DNA of 64,000 nt from positions 6,207,501-6,271,500 of the forward strand of contig JASXTE010000011.1 of assembly GCA_030280995.1 (NCBI GenBank), in the 5' to 3' direction. Position 1 is the stretch's first letter. Every line of letters begins with the position of its first letter. This stretch comes from Hemileia vastatrix. Lineage: Eukaryota > Basidiomycota > Pucciniomycetes > Pucciniales > Zaghouaniaceae. Positions 12,613 through 23,265 of this stretch are shown here, piece after piece. The translations under genes were made by a program, and so were the position numbers. Under the pieces are notes generated by a model. It was not told the DNA's origin. It was given only the letters and a program-made list of their open reading frames with translations, and did no database searches.

Positions 12613-15600
12613 CACCACACAATATTTTGGGGGGACTTGCTAGCGAGTCCTCAACTTGAACTTAGATGGAACTAATATGGAACTCAGACTGAACTTATAA
12701 TGAACTGATACTGAACTTTACTTTGAACCCATCATGAGCTCTTAACCAATAATGGATGAGTCTGTTCTGGAATAATAGTAAGTGTTTAATGAATAATTTA
12801 TAGAAAGATTTACAAGGGCAGATTAAGAATCTGATCCATTCACAGAATTTGTTTCATAAAACACAATTTAACTTTCATTTTGAATTTCACTTGATCATTA
12901 AAAAGACTGAAAATTATACTATTTATTTAAAAAGCATCACTTTTAACCTCTCTAATTATTTTATTAGTCTTTTTTTGAAAAAATATATAATAAGATCAGT
13001 GGGTCTTTTTATTGATATTCCTTTTAACCAAGAATTTAAAGCTTTCATTTTTTAATTTAAAACAAATTACCTGATTTTTTTTGTATTTTTATTATTTCTG
13101 ATTATGAAATATAAATATTTTCAGTTCAATGGATTTATTTAACAAACATATTGAACCATCAAAATTATCAATTATTTTATTCTATAATACTGTGAAAAGA
13201 CTCATAATTAAAAAAATAAACGACAGCAATATGTTTTCCTAATTTTGGTTTCAAAGAAGTCCTCTCATAGCTTCTTTACACTAAGCACTAATAAGTAATA
13301 AATTGTTTTATTATAAGTTTAGAAAGAAGTATAATTCTGATACCAGTGGATTTTAATCAATTTTTTTTTACATTTTTATATACAAGAAGATGATTAAAAT
13401 TAGAAGAAAAAATATTTTTGCTCTTTTTTTTGCTCTTTTGAAAATTCAACAACTAATATTTTTTGAAATATAAATTTATTCAATGTAATACACATATGAT
13501 ATTCTGGAGCTGTTCATGATTTATTTCATCAAAATTTCATGTAAATATGGTTATTTGGTAGAGTAATCTCATGAGTTGAAATAATAAATTAATACTCAGT
13601 AAATTTTCTGTATGATAACTTTAATTCAAGCTAGATGTAAAAATTTAAAGATAATAAAAAAAAAGTAGTATAAATTTATTTAAACTTTAATTTTAGTTCT
13701 TGATTTTGCTTCAATGCTGTATTGTGGGATAATTTCAGTGTCAACTTGGGAATAAGCACCATAAATTTTGCAAAGTGTTACCATGTTAAAAAATGTGCTT
13801 CAGATATAAATTTTGATTGCATTATTGTTAAAGAACTGAATTAGATAGGTAGAAGTGGTACTTCTTCATAATTCTTTCAGTTTCAAATTGAAAAACTATT
13901 ATATGAAATTTATTTTGTAAAAAAGACAAAATAGGTACTTTAGATTATGCCCTTTAAGCAAAGCAGCTGTAAAGGCAACTATATTTTTATTAAAAATAAT
14001 ATTATTCAATATTTAATAAGAATAGAAAAAATATTTCGATTCTATGGTGGTGAAAAAAAAAATTAAGTGAAATTTTTCAGGTACACTTTTTTAGTATTTA
14101 GAATAAAATTTTTGATAGGAGTAATTCACAACTAAACACTTACACACAATTCTAAAGTTGAATATATGGGTTCAGGATCTATCAATGATTTATTGGAATA
14201 ATGATATTCATTCTGATTGGTAGATCTGTAATGATGTTTCTATTCAATTTCTAAGTGTATGAAAAATAATCCCTTTGATATTTTATTTAAACAGAAGAAT
14301 TTATTAATCTTCTTGAAATTGGCCTTATCACAAAGCATTATTGGAATGATTATATTTTTATAAAAGTTAATTTAAATAGAATTATTTCAAATCTTCATTA
14401 AATATTAAAAACAGAAAACAAATATTAAAATTTGACTTTTTATAGAAATATATATTGATTTAAAAGATATATACTTATTTTTTTTATAAAACAACCAATT
14501 TTATCCTGTGAGGCTTCCCTTCAACTTAAAAATATAAGTATAAAAAATTAATATGATTCTCTGAAGACTCTATATGATGTTTACCTAAAGCAAATTTTTT
14601 TTTTGAAGTACTTCAAATCTAAGCTAAAGAGCTGATACCTTTTTTATACAATATAGTTTTATAAAACTAATTTTAAGTTATTTTCTTAATCTGCCATATG
14701 GAAAGAACTCATATCATAATAATATATGATCAACTTAAAACTATTTTTAATATAATATTTTATCAAAATGATTCTTAATTTGTACTTATTTTCACAACTT
14801 CAAAGTATTTAATAAAAATATTTTGATATAAAAATATAATTATTTGTATACTTAAAAATACTTAATAAAAATTCTAAAAAAGTATAAATTTTTTTCATTG
14901 CTTAACTTAGCTTGAACTACACTTGGAACCAGGATTGCATTGAGAGTTCAATCTAAGTTCCACCAAAAACATGATAAATATTTTTTTTGAAAACATATAT
15001 AGTCATTGCAATGAATAAAACTAGTAAAAGAAAGGACTCAGATATTTTTTAATGTTACTGAATAGGTTATTGTAAATATATTGAGGCAGATAAATGATTA
15101 AATTTTCTTAAATTTTCAGTTAGTACAGTCAATTATCCAGTTATATATATTAACCACAAAATAAGAATTGAAGCTAAATGGTTAAATATGTAGATAGATC
15201 TCTTCTTCAAACTTTAATTGAACTATTTAATTTAATTCAAAGATATTTTTAATCTAACTAAAATATTTTACTATTACAATTAAAAATAAATACAATAAAC
15301 TCATAAAATACATAGGTTCAATTGTTTAAAATTTCTTTAAATGTTTTGTTTTAGTTTTCATTTTTTCACTACAATTTTACTATTATATTATTTATTTATA
15401 TCATTTATACTTATCAGAAGCATATTGTCAATTCTTGTGTAAGAAAGCAAAATAGTATTTCGTTACCAATTATTTTATTATATTACTTTCTTAGTCTTAA
15501 AGTGCATTTTAAATAAAAAATATTAAATAAAGATGTATAAACTATAGGTTTAAGTTCAAAAATATCAATAAAAGATAATTATCAATCATTTTTCATATTT

Positions 15601-17205
15601 TCAGAATAGAGCTGTAGATTGAGGGGGTGGACTCTGATGTTTGCCTGAAGAATAGAGTAAACTCTTCATTTTGTGCTACCTCTATTGACAACCTCTCAAT
15701 ATCTCCACACAACTTTTTCTAACTTTGAATTTCTGTTAATTCTATTACCATCTTCACCCTTTTATTGCCCTCCTGAAACATTTACTACAACCTCTAAGCT
15801 TCAAAATCCAAGTTTAAGCCCTCCTCACTATTCCCCTCCACTCTATTTTAACTTTTAACACAACTCCACCCCTTTTGCTACCATCCTCATACCTCACCAC
15901 TCCTTTCTTGCCTCTCCCTACCCTACCTTACCCCTTTCAATCTTGCCCCTATTTATTTTTGCCTCAACTCCACCCCACTCCTTTTATAACTAATTAAAAT
16001 GCTTTTTCTTTCAACCCCCATTTTTTCACTCTTCACCCCACCCACATCCACCCTTTCAATTTTCATCCAACCCCTATGGCTTTCCAAATCACCCCCTTTT
16101 CTGCCTATAGAGTAAAAGTGGTTAGAAGGGGAGAAAAAGAGCAATATCAAGAAACTTGGGGTGGAAATTGGTGAAGAGGGGAATAAATAGGGTGTTAAGG
16201 GGAGCAAAATAAGTGAGGAGGGGTGGAGAAGGGGGAATAAGGGTTTGGGATGGGACAATTCTTGGTAGAATTAAATAAAATGTAAGAGGGAGAAAACTTT
16301 AGATGGGAGAAGAATGAGATTTGAAGTTTGAGGGAGAAAATTACTTGTAGGGAACATTTTGAAATAATGTAAGCACAAAAATTATATAATATATTTTGAG
16401 ACTTTAAAATCATAATGGCATGAAAAATACCAAAAAAAACTCAAAAATATTTTTCAATATTTATTAACCATAGATTTTTTTCTCATAAAAATTGGATTTT
16501 TAATTCTTTTGATATAATTAAGATCATGATAAGCTATATTTTGAATAGAATTGGCCCATTTCCTGTTTTAACTTATATAGATATGGGATGTAAATCAATC
16601 TTACAAATTGTTCTATTGACTAAATTAAATGTTAAATTATTTTAAAGTGTGTTCTAACTTCCACAAATGTATTAAAAAACAATAAATAAATAATGATACT
16701 GATTGATATAATGAGAAAATGTACTCATTTCTCAATTTTTTACTGATAAAAATTTAATGAAATATAGAAATTTAACAAATATTTCTTAATGAATCATTTC
16801 TTAAAATAATGGATGTTTTATCTATATATTCATAGGGTGAATACCCTATAAAGTTTTGTGAAATATCTTAAAATTCAAAGTATCTGAGAGTTTCATTAGA
16901 TTTACAAAATGAAAAAATTTATTATTTTTCAAAATCTTATGAAGCCACAAGGCTAGATTGATAGTGGGGCTCATTAATTTTTTTATCCCTTAAACAAATC
17001 CTCTAATTCAAGTATAAATATTTTTTGAACTATTAATAAACTGTGGTACAATGAAGGATCAAATTAGTTTCAAATTGTTTTCAAGGTAAATTCACTATTT
17101 CTTCATGATTGTTTCATCACTGCCTCAATTTGTGCTCAATTAGATATAAATTAGGGTTCAAATTTGTGGACTTTCTAGCAAGTCCACCTTCCATATTGTG
17201 TGGTG
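12613..17205. mobile_element. Large non-autonomous CACTA-like element with palindromic termini
   Basis: The left terminus starts CACCACACAATATTTTGGGG and runs into GGACTTGCTAGCGAGTCC; the right terminus, reverse-complemented, starts CACCACACAATATGGAAGG and runs into GGACTTGCTAGAAAGTCC. So about 38 bp of inverted terminal repeat bracket 4.6 kb. Next to the left end are repeated TGGAACT/CTGAACTT words like those in the 250-bp relative at 11,027. Flanking triplets are TAC and CAC, a possible 3-bp duplication with one mismatch. The interior is very AT-rich and has no supportable gene, so it is a decayed or deletion derivative. CACCA instead of CACTA at the ends is unusual but the same family shows both. 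Confidence 0.55.
15660..16350. repeat. Strand-asymmetry switch: pyrimidine-rich then purine-rich block
   Basis: From about 15,660 to 16,090 the plus strand is rich in C and T (CCCCTCC, CACCACTCC words); from about 16,100 to 16,350 it flips to G and A (GGGGAG, GAGGAGGGG words). The right half is roughly, not exactly, complementary to the left, as if a degenerate long inverted repeat is centred near 16,105. Reading frames here are composition artefacts. Confidence 0.5.
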
Positions 17206-18963
17206 CACTCTTTTCACCAAAAGATGTGTGCTGTTTATATACACCTGTTTGTTCAGTGCTCTACCCCTATGCTCTTTTTCCCCACTTGGTTTCCTACATA
17301 AGTTTAGCACTGTACAATAGTGTCAAAAGGTATCTAAATGTCTCATTATTCTATTTTCAATTGGTAGGGTAAGTCATGGTTCTAATATTGCCTGATACAT
17401 CTAGAAAAGAACTACTATTAGCACCTGAAACTCAAATCTCTTGTACATATCCTACGTTTCCTGAGATTCATGACTTAATAATAGGTACAGTACCGCCTTC
17501 ATACCTATTTTATAACCTATTCTCACCACATAAGTCCCTTCTAGCAGTAAAACCGTCCACGCTGAGCAAATAACTTCCTTGTTTCAGATCTTACTTTCTA
17601 CTCCTTTCTTTAAGCTTTAATTACAACCTACTTGTTTTCCTTTTTCTACCTTTTTTTTTCTTGACACATTTTTCATCTTGACAGGTGAACACAGCTTTAT
17701 TCAAAAGGTATCATCTTTAGCATAATTTTTTAAGCAATTGCTTGTTGCTGTTCCTTAACTCCTTTGTATGCGTCTAGTGCTAACTATAGTTTTCACAAGT
17801 ACATACCATATCCTCTTGTTGTATAGATCAGTACACATTTCCTTCATTTCTTTACTTACTGGGGCTAGTATAGCCATATTACACAAAAAAACTGCTCTCA
17901 TGGAGTTTACTTTTTCTGCGCTCTTGAAGACCCCCTTGATGTGCTTTGGTTTAAATCCTTCTTGGAAACACCTTTTTTGCACATCTGCTATCTGAGACAT
18001 TTGCTGTGTCACTGCGAGATGTGAAAAACAATGGTCAGGAAATGCAAGAGTAGGTCTAAAGGTGCATGGATACTAAATTCAGGAGTCTCAAGAACCTTTG
18101 GAAATTTTTATGGATTTTTCACTATTTTTCTGCTATTTTTAATAATTTAATAAAGAATTTTTGATGATATACTTAACTTTGATAATTTTTACTAGATGAA
18201 TAGGGCTTCACAGACTACAAAAATTGAAAGGGATTATAAAGGAGAAGTAGCTCTATCATGTATAATTTTGCTAGATATTTTAGTGGTATTTGAAGGTTCT
18301 AATTGAGTTTGGAAGTCCTGACAAGCTCTGGTATTCTCCAGAAAAGCTCTGTACAACCTCCGGTGATCTCCAGACAAGCTCTGGGATGCTCCTGCTGAGT
18401 AAAATAAGGCACATGACATACTATGCATATAAATCCTGTAGACTCAAAATTAGAGGAAATCTTATCTAAAAACAGAAAACTTAATTATTAACCATTAATA
18501 ATATCATACATTGACTTTCATTTTTAATTTACATAACAAATTATAAAATTATTAATACCCTTATAAATATAATACTTTCACATAAAATTATATAAAACTC
18601 ATTCATCATCACGTATAAAAACTTATAGGGTACCATTTTAAAGGTCTCATCAGCAGGGATCAAAATTTAATAACTAAATATTACAAAATTAAAGCTTCAT
18701 AAAAATAAATTATTCAATAATTTAAATAAATTTTCTAAATACAGCTTCACTGTTGTGTTTATTACCCTCATTGTAAAGAACACTGATTCTACATCTTAAC
18801 ACCATTTATAACAAATAGTTTATTGGTAATTTCATAAAAAGTAGAGGTTTTAGCTTAGTTAATTGTGATATTTTTATTTACTTAAAGGAAAACCGTTTTC
18901 TTTAGTTTATCCAACTTCCTTAGATACTTCTTACAGAAAGGTGACTGTAAGAGTCTTTCTACA
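17206..18963. other. Non-coding stretch, possible LTR of the following gag element
   Basis: It lies between a CACTA-like terminus and a primer-binding-site-like sequence, so part of it should be the 5' LTR of the gag at 19,101. I could not find a matching 3' LTR. A minus-strand frame at 17,755-18,012 (85 codons, charged and helical, with PVSKEMKEMCTDLYNKR) looks somewhat protein-like but I do not recognise it. The remainder is AT-rich. Confidence 0.35.
18300..18395. repeat. Three short tandem copies of an AAGCTCTG-containing unit
   Basis: The words GACAAGCTCTGG, GAAAAGCTCTGT and GACAAGCTCTGG recur about every 33-45 bp, each linked to TCTCCAG or CTCCGG. It is a degenerate minisatellite-like patch. 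Confidence 0.45.
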
Positions 18964-18984
18964 TTGGTGGCCCCCAACATGGGG
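18964..18984 (+). other. Primer-binding-site-like sequence
   Basis: TGGTGGCCCCCAACATGGGG follows what would be an LTR end (TCTACAT) about 115 bp before a gag start. The similar TGGTGCCCAAAAGGGGG sits in the same place in the Ty3 element at 22.1 kb. A TGG start is expected for complementarity to a tRNA CCA end; I cannot name the tRNA. Confidence 0.45.
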
Positions 18985-19100
18985 TAAAAAGTCTCTAGCT
19001 TTTAATAAATCTTACTTGGTATCTGGACTTGTTTAGCCTGTAAGAGGCTTATTAAACAAATGCTTATATTATTTTTAACAGTTTTATCTTTTCTTTTGGG

Positions 19101-19778
19101 ATGTCTTCTGCTGCTGGATCTGGTGTTTCTCTTCCTGTAAATGTGTTGGTCCGGATTGTATCTTGGGATGGGCACAAGTTAAATGGGGAAGAAGTTAAAC
19201 AGTTTTTGAATTGTTTTGAATTTGATGCTGATGTTGATGGGGCTTCACATTTGGATATGGTGAAGCAAATTAGGTTCTTTATTGTGGATATAGAGGTGGA
19301 AATGGAGTTCATTGCTATGTACGGTTATAAAAGATGGGATTGGTTTAAATTGTCAAAGGAGATGATTGATAGATGGGGAGTCAGGTATACTATGGTGGGC
19401 CTAAACAAGATTTTCAGTGATTGGCAAGTAAAGGGTAGTGTTTCAACTATGGTGGACTTCAAAAATTTATTTAGGCAGTTTGATGAAGTGGTGGAATATT
19501 TGATTGTGGTGGAGGAGATAGGCCATGAAAATAAGGCAAAGGATTTTTTTTGGTCATCATTTAGCAGGGACATCAGAATGAATGTGTTTAAGGAGCTGTC
19601 TAGGAAAAACTTGATGAAGGATTTACCAAATCGAGAAGAGAAACTGCCAGCACTGGAGGTCATCAAAAAGAAAATTTATGCCTATTTAAAACTCATGGCT
19701 TTGGAAAAGTATCAGGAGACCTGTACTCAATATGTTAGCAAGGTTAGTGAAGTTTGGGCCATATACAATGATATTTGA
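19101..19778 (+). CDS. Truncated Ty3-type gag, N-terminal part
   Basis: An uninterrupted 225-codon frame starting at ATG 19,101. It is clearly homologous to the gag at 23,266: both have GASHLDMV, a YKRWDW or YMRKDW block, a DRWG word, and WSSFSRDIRMNVFKELSRK against WSSLVRNVRIDVLKELERK, and both reach YVSKVSE. After that word the homology stops (SEVWAIYNDI then stop), so the zinc knuckle, protease and pol are missing. In a Ty3 element gag forms the virus-like particle shell. The frame being fully open suggests a younger copy than its neighbour or a domesticated fragment. Downstream, about 100 bp away, lies a CACTA element inside copia sequence. Confidence 0.75.
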   Translation: MSSAAGSGVSLPVNVLVRIVSWDGHKLNGEEVKQFLNCFEFDADVDGASHLDMVKQIRFFIVDIEVEMEFIAMYGYKRWDWFKLSKEMIDRWGVRYTMVGLNKIFSDWQVKGSVSTMVDFKNLFRQFDEVVEYLIVVEEIGHENKAKDFFWSSFSRDIRMNVFKELSRKNLMKDLPNREEKLPALEVIKKKIYAYLKLMALEKYQETCTQYVSKVSEVWAIYNDI

Positions 19779-19876
19779 GATTTTAGTTTATTCTAATACA
19801 AATTTTTGTTACTTGAGTTCAACATCAAATTTATATACATATTTTAAGTCTATTAGTTGAGTACTTAGTTATGTCT

Positions 19877-20930
19877 CACTACGTGGAAAACAGCATTGCA
19901 AACTGTCCTGCAACAACCAGACTAAGGCATGTTGCAGCACAGAGCATGCAACTTTCAAGACTCAAAATGAGCAGAGACATTTGCCTGTGAGCTGCGACAC
20001 CAAATGATGTTGCTGCACACTTTTTTCCTTTGAATTTTAGCTCCATGATTTGTTTCTTTTGTCTTTTTTTTTGTTTCCTCAGTTTAAGTATTTCAATGTT
20101 TTTATGTTTTAAAAACCTGTGGTTCTTTAGATATCCACCCCTGATCCCTCCCCCCGCTTGCCACTGTCACCACCTCCACCACCACTACCTCCTCCTCTTG
20201 CCACCACCATCTCCATCTCCACCTCTACCTCTACCTCCACTATCACCACCTCCACTACCACCTCCTCTTACCACCACCATCACCATCACCACCACCATCA
20301 CTACCTCCTCTCACCACCACCACCTCCATCTCCACCACCACCACCTCCTCTCACCTCCACCACCTCCACCACCTCCTCTTTCCACCACCATCATTACCAC
20401 CATCACCACCACCTCTCACCACCACCACCTCCATCTCCACCACCACCACCACCTCCTCCTCCTCCTCTTTCCACCACCATCACCATCTCCACTTTCCACC
20501 ATTACCACCCCCCTCCACCAATTTCCACCATTGCCACCTTCAATCAAAAAGAAAACATGAGTATCAAGGGGGAGCTGAAGAGACAGTAAATAAAACTGTG
20601 TTTAAAGATGATTAATTTTTTTTCTGCAAATATTCCTGAGGTTTTGGTGATTTTTTTTAGCTAAAGATTTCAATGGCAATGAGAAAACTGTATTTTTATA
20701 TGTTTTGTTTGAATAACCTGGTGTTAATGAGGAAAAATGAATTATAAAAAATATCATAAAAAATGAGCAGAACTGAGTGAAAGGGGTGTTCAGTAACACT
20801 TAGAATTGTCAAGGGAATTTTTTTGTGGTAGCAGAACAATCAAATCAGTACTGTGTGGATTTTAAGGCCATTTTTTGGCTTGCAATTGGTTGTCGCAGGA
20901 CTGCATGCAATACCACTTTCCCACATAGTG
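19877..20930. mobile_element. Non-autonomous CACTA transposon, 1,054 bp
   Basis: Textbook CACTA ends: left CACTACGTGGAAAACAGCAT, right ...CCACATAGTG. The inverted repeats extend about 42 bp (GTCCTGCAACAACC on the left matches GTCCTGCGACAACC on the complement of the right). A perfect 3-bp target duplication TCT flanks it (19,874-19,876 and 20,931-20,933). It carries no transposase; its middle is a long CCN repeat. It sits in the probable 3' LTR of the copia relic to its right, whose sequence would continue left of 19,877. Confidence 0.85.
20150..20535 (+). repeat. Imperfect CCN trinucleotide repeat (CCA/CCT/TCA)
   Basis: Nearly 400 bp of CCACCACCTCC- and CACCATCACC-type triplets inside the CACTA element. 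Two open plus-strand frames cover it and translate to runs of Pro, His, Thr and Ser; they have no other content and I treat them as repeat artefacts. Confidence 0.85.
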
Positions 20931-20939
20931 TCTATGATG

Positions 20940-22100
20940 TTAACCATCTACACCCCCCTTCTCAACTACATTCCGCCATCCTAAAAAATTGCTGTAAACC
21001 TTGATTAATTGTCTAAAATTTTCTATTAAATTAGGGCCTATGTTCTTTGTCAATATATCAGTCTTTTGTTCTTTTTTTCCAATCCATTTTATTATGGCTC
21101 TCTTCTTATGTAGTTGTGAGTTGATGTAGAAAAAATTTCTTTCCATATGTTGAATTATCTTGTTTGATGGTTGGTCAGCTCCTAATTTAATAGTAGATTC
21201 ATTATCACAATATAGTGTTGTTCTAATTTTATTACCTGTAATGTCCTCTTGCATATTCTTAATCCATATTGCTTTTTGTGTTATTGCTTCCAAAGCTGCT
21301 AACTCAGACTCACAAGTGAGAGGTCCACTAATTTTTGTCGTTTAGATGACCAGTTCACTGGTACTCCCATGTAGCATATAATTCCTTTATTGGTACATCT
21401 TACTAGATCATAATTCCAGTTTGCATTACCATATGTGTCTAGTCCTTTGTTTTTTTCTGGAAAAATATGAAACATATAGTCTTTAGTTCTGAGTACATAT
21501 TGAATTAAATGCGTTAATGCCTCCCAATGCTGCTAATTTGGATGATTTGCATATCTTTCTAGGTAGTTTACTGCAAAAAAGATGTCAGGTCTAGTTTCTA
21601 CAGCCGAATAGTTCAATGAGCCAATCAAACTTAAAAATTCAGTACTCTTTAATTTTCACCCAGTACCTTTTGTTAACTTACAATCTTTAGGTCAGACTTT
21701 TGATTTCATAATTGGATGTCTCTCAAAACAATCAGCAATCTTGTTAAAATGTAGTCGTTTTGAGAGAATGAAACCACCTTGTTTACATACAACTTTAACC
21801 CCCAAAAAGCTATTTAATTCTTCTTCCCATTTTATTGTAACTGATTCTGACAGTTGTTTTTGAAAACTTTTCAATATCTCCTTGCTGCATCCTGTTATCA
21901 CTCCATGATATACATGAATCCACAAGATTCCATTATTTTGTTTGATCTTGAATTATGTACATGGAACTGTCATAGTAGCTTGGAATAAATTCATTGAACA
22001 TATTTTAGACTCTAAGTGTTTCCACCAACACCTTTCTTCTTGCTTTGTGCCATACAAAGCTTTTTTTAGTTTAAATACTTTGCCTTCCTCTCTTTAAAAA
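20940..22100 (-). pseudogene. Ty1/copia pol relic: reverse transcriptase and RNase H
   Basis: Minus-strand order: KVFKLKKALYG and CWWKHLE (about 22,070-22,010), ILWIHVYHGVITG (about 21,925), FLGVKVV and FILSKRLHF, ending in the RNase H region with LYCDNESTIKLGAD, FFYINSQL and KTDILTKN (21,240-21,020). This is the fungal copia RT type that normally has HVDDG; here both catalytic Asp are replaced (Tyr-His), and there are in-frame stops near 21,690 and 21,535. Right after the coding end is a purine tract (AGAAGGGGGG on the minus strand) followed by TGTAGATGG, which fits a polypurine tract and the start of a 3' LTR at 20,952. The N-terminal half of pol is absent; the Ty3 LTR begins at 22,106. Confidence 0.8.
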
Positions 22101-22105
22101 ACTGG

Positions 22106-23158
22106 TGTGGTTTTCAAACATTGGAAGAGGCCTTTGTTGGTCTGTTTGGCACTATTTGTGTATGTCTTAATTGAAATTGGTCAAATAATTACATGTTATT
22201 TTGGGTTTACTCAGTGAATTATGGGACTATGAGTATGTGGGTACTACCACTGGATATCCCCGGTTTTTCTCTATATTTGATGTCATGTTGATATTTATCA
22301 CATTCCAAGCTTTAACAGGTAATTTCCTCATTTTTCATTTCTAAAGATAGTTATTTAATTTTGTTTTTGTGTTTTACAGGATAACCTTAAGTCTTAGGTT
22401 TAAGTGCTTAGTACCATTAAGTAGAGCTAATTTGGCTCTATATTTTATGTCACAATGTTGTCATAGCTTAATTTTGTGTTCTAAGGGTTTTAGTAGTCAT
22501 CGTGGATTTTTCTAAGTATTTTGGGCTTTATTAGATGTTTTTGGTGGTATTCTGGCTTCTAAGAGGTCCACCCATCTCATTTATAAAAGGCTGGGGAGCG
22601 TTTCTAAAGGGTTTTTATGCAATTTGGCTGTCAAAAGCGCCAAATTTGTTGCTGTGCATGGATTTTTAGATAGGTGGTCTGTGTGTACATACTGAATGAG
22701 ACAGTTTGGGGCAACTTTAATTATCATACTACTATCTGGTAATTATATTGTATTTTCTCACTCAGTTTTCACTGTTTTTTGGCCACAATTGGCTGTGTTT
22801 GTTCCAAGGTTAGTTCTTCATTTAACTCAACTTTGACAACTGGTTTCTCTGGTATAGCTTTGCAACCTTCATCAAGTATTATTGCTGTTTCCTGTGCAAC
22901 TATTGCACAGTGTTTTGGTTTTCTGGTGTGGATTTTTCTACGTTTCAGGTTCTCTTTGGTCTGTTGTCTATCTAGGCTACTTTCTTGACTTGTTAAGCCA
23001 TCAAGAAGTGTGTTGGAAGGGGTATTTTAACAGTCTCTAATTTTCTGTAGCAAATAAATCTCATCTGGTATTTCTCAAAGAGACAGGGGTTTTTCTCTCC
23101 AGTTATACTCCAGCTCCCTTGTTCAAGGCTTATAGCTAGTACTATAGGATTGAATACA
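22106..23158 (+). repeat. 5' LTR of the Ty3 element
   Basis: Starts TGTGGTTTTC and matches the copy at 34,797 along its length, including GGGACTATGAGTATGTGGGT, GGTACTACCA, AAAAGCGCCA, GACAGGGGTTTTTCTC and the terminal ATAGCTnGTACTATAG. The end at TACA (23,158) is approximate. It lacks the GC-rich hairpin found in the other LTR. Confidence 0.75.
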
Positions 23159-23162
23159 TTTC

Positions 23163-23182
23163 TGGTGCCCAAAAGGGGGTGA
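23163..23182 (+). other. Primer-binding-site-like sequence
   Basis: TGGTGCCCAAAAGGGGG follows the LTR end by a few bases and precedes gag by about 85 bp. Position and TGG start fit a tRNA primer site. The tRNA is not identifiable by eye. Confidence 0.5.
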
Positions 23183-23265
23183 GGATTTGTTAGCTTTTAA
23201 GATTTTCTGTTACTTTTGGACTCTATTCTTTTTTTGGAGGTTGGTTTTCTGGAATATATTGGACC

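Noticed and set aside
15673..16258. Small proteins on both strands
   Set aside because: Composition artefacts of the CT/GA blocks; Pro/Ser/Leu-rich with no recognisable domain.
17755..18012. Minus-strand 85-codon gene
   Set aside because: Looks somewhat protein-like but has no recognised motif, no partner exons and lies in probable LTR DNA; not enough for a gene call.
20030..20589. Two plus-strand Pro/His-rich proteins
   Set aside because: Both are translations of the CCN repeat in overlapping frames; no non-repeat domain.
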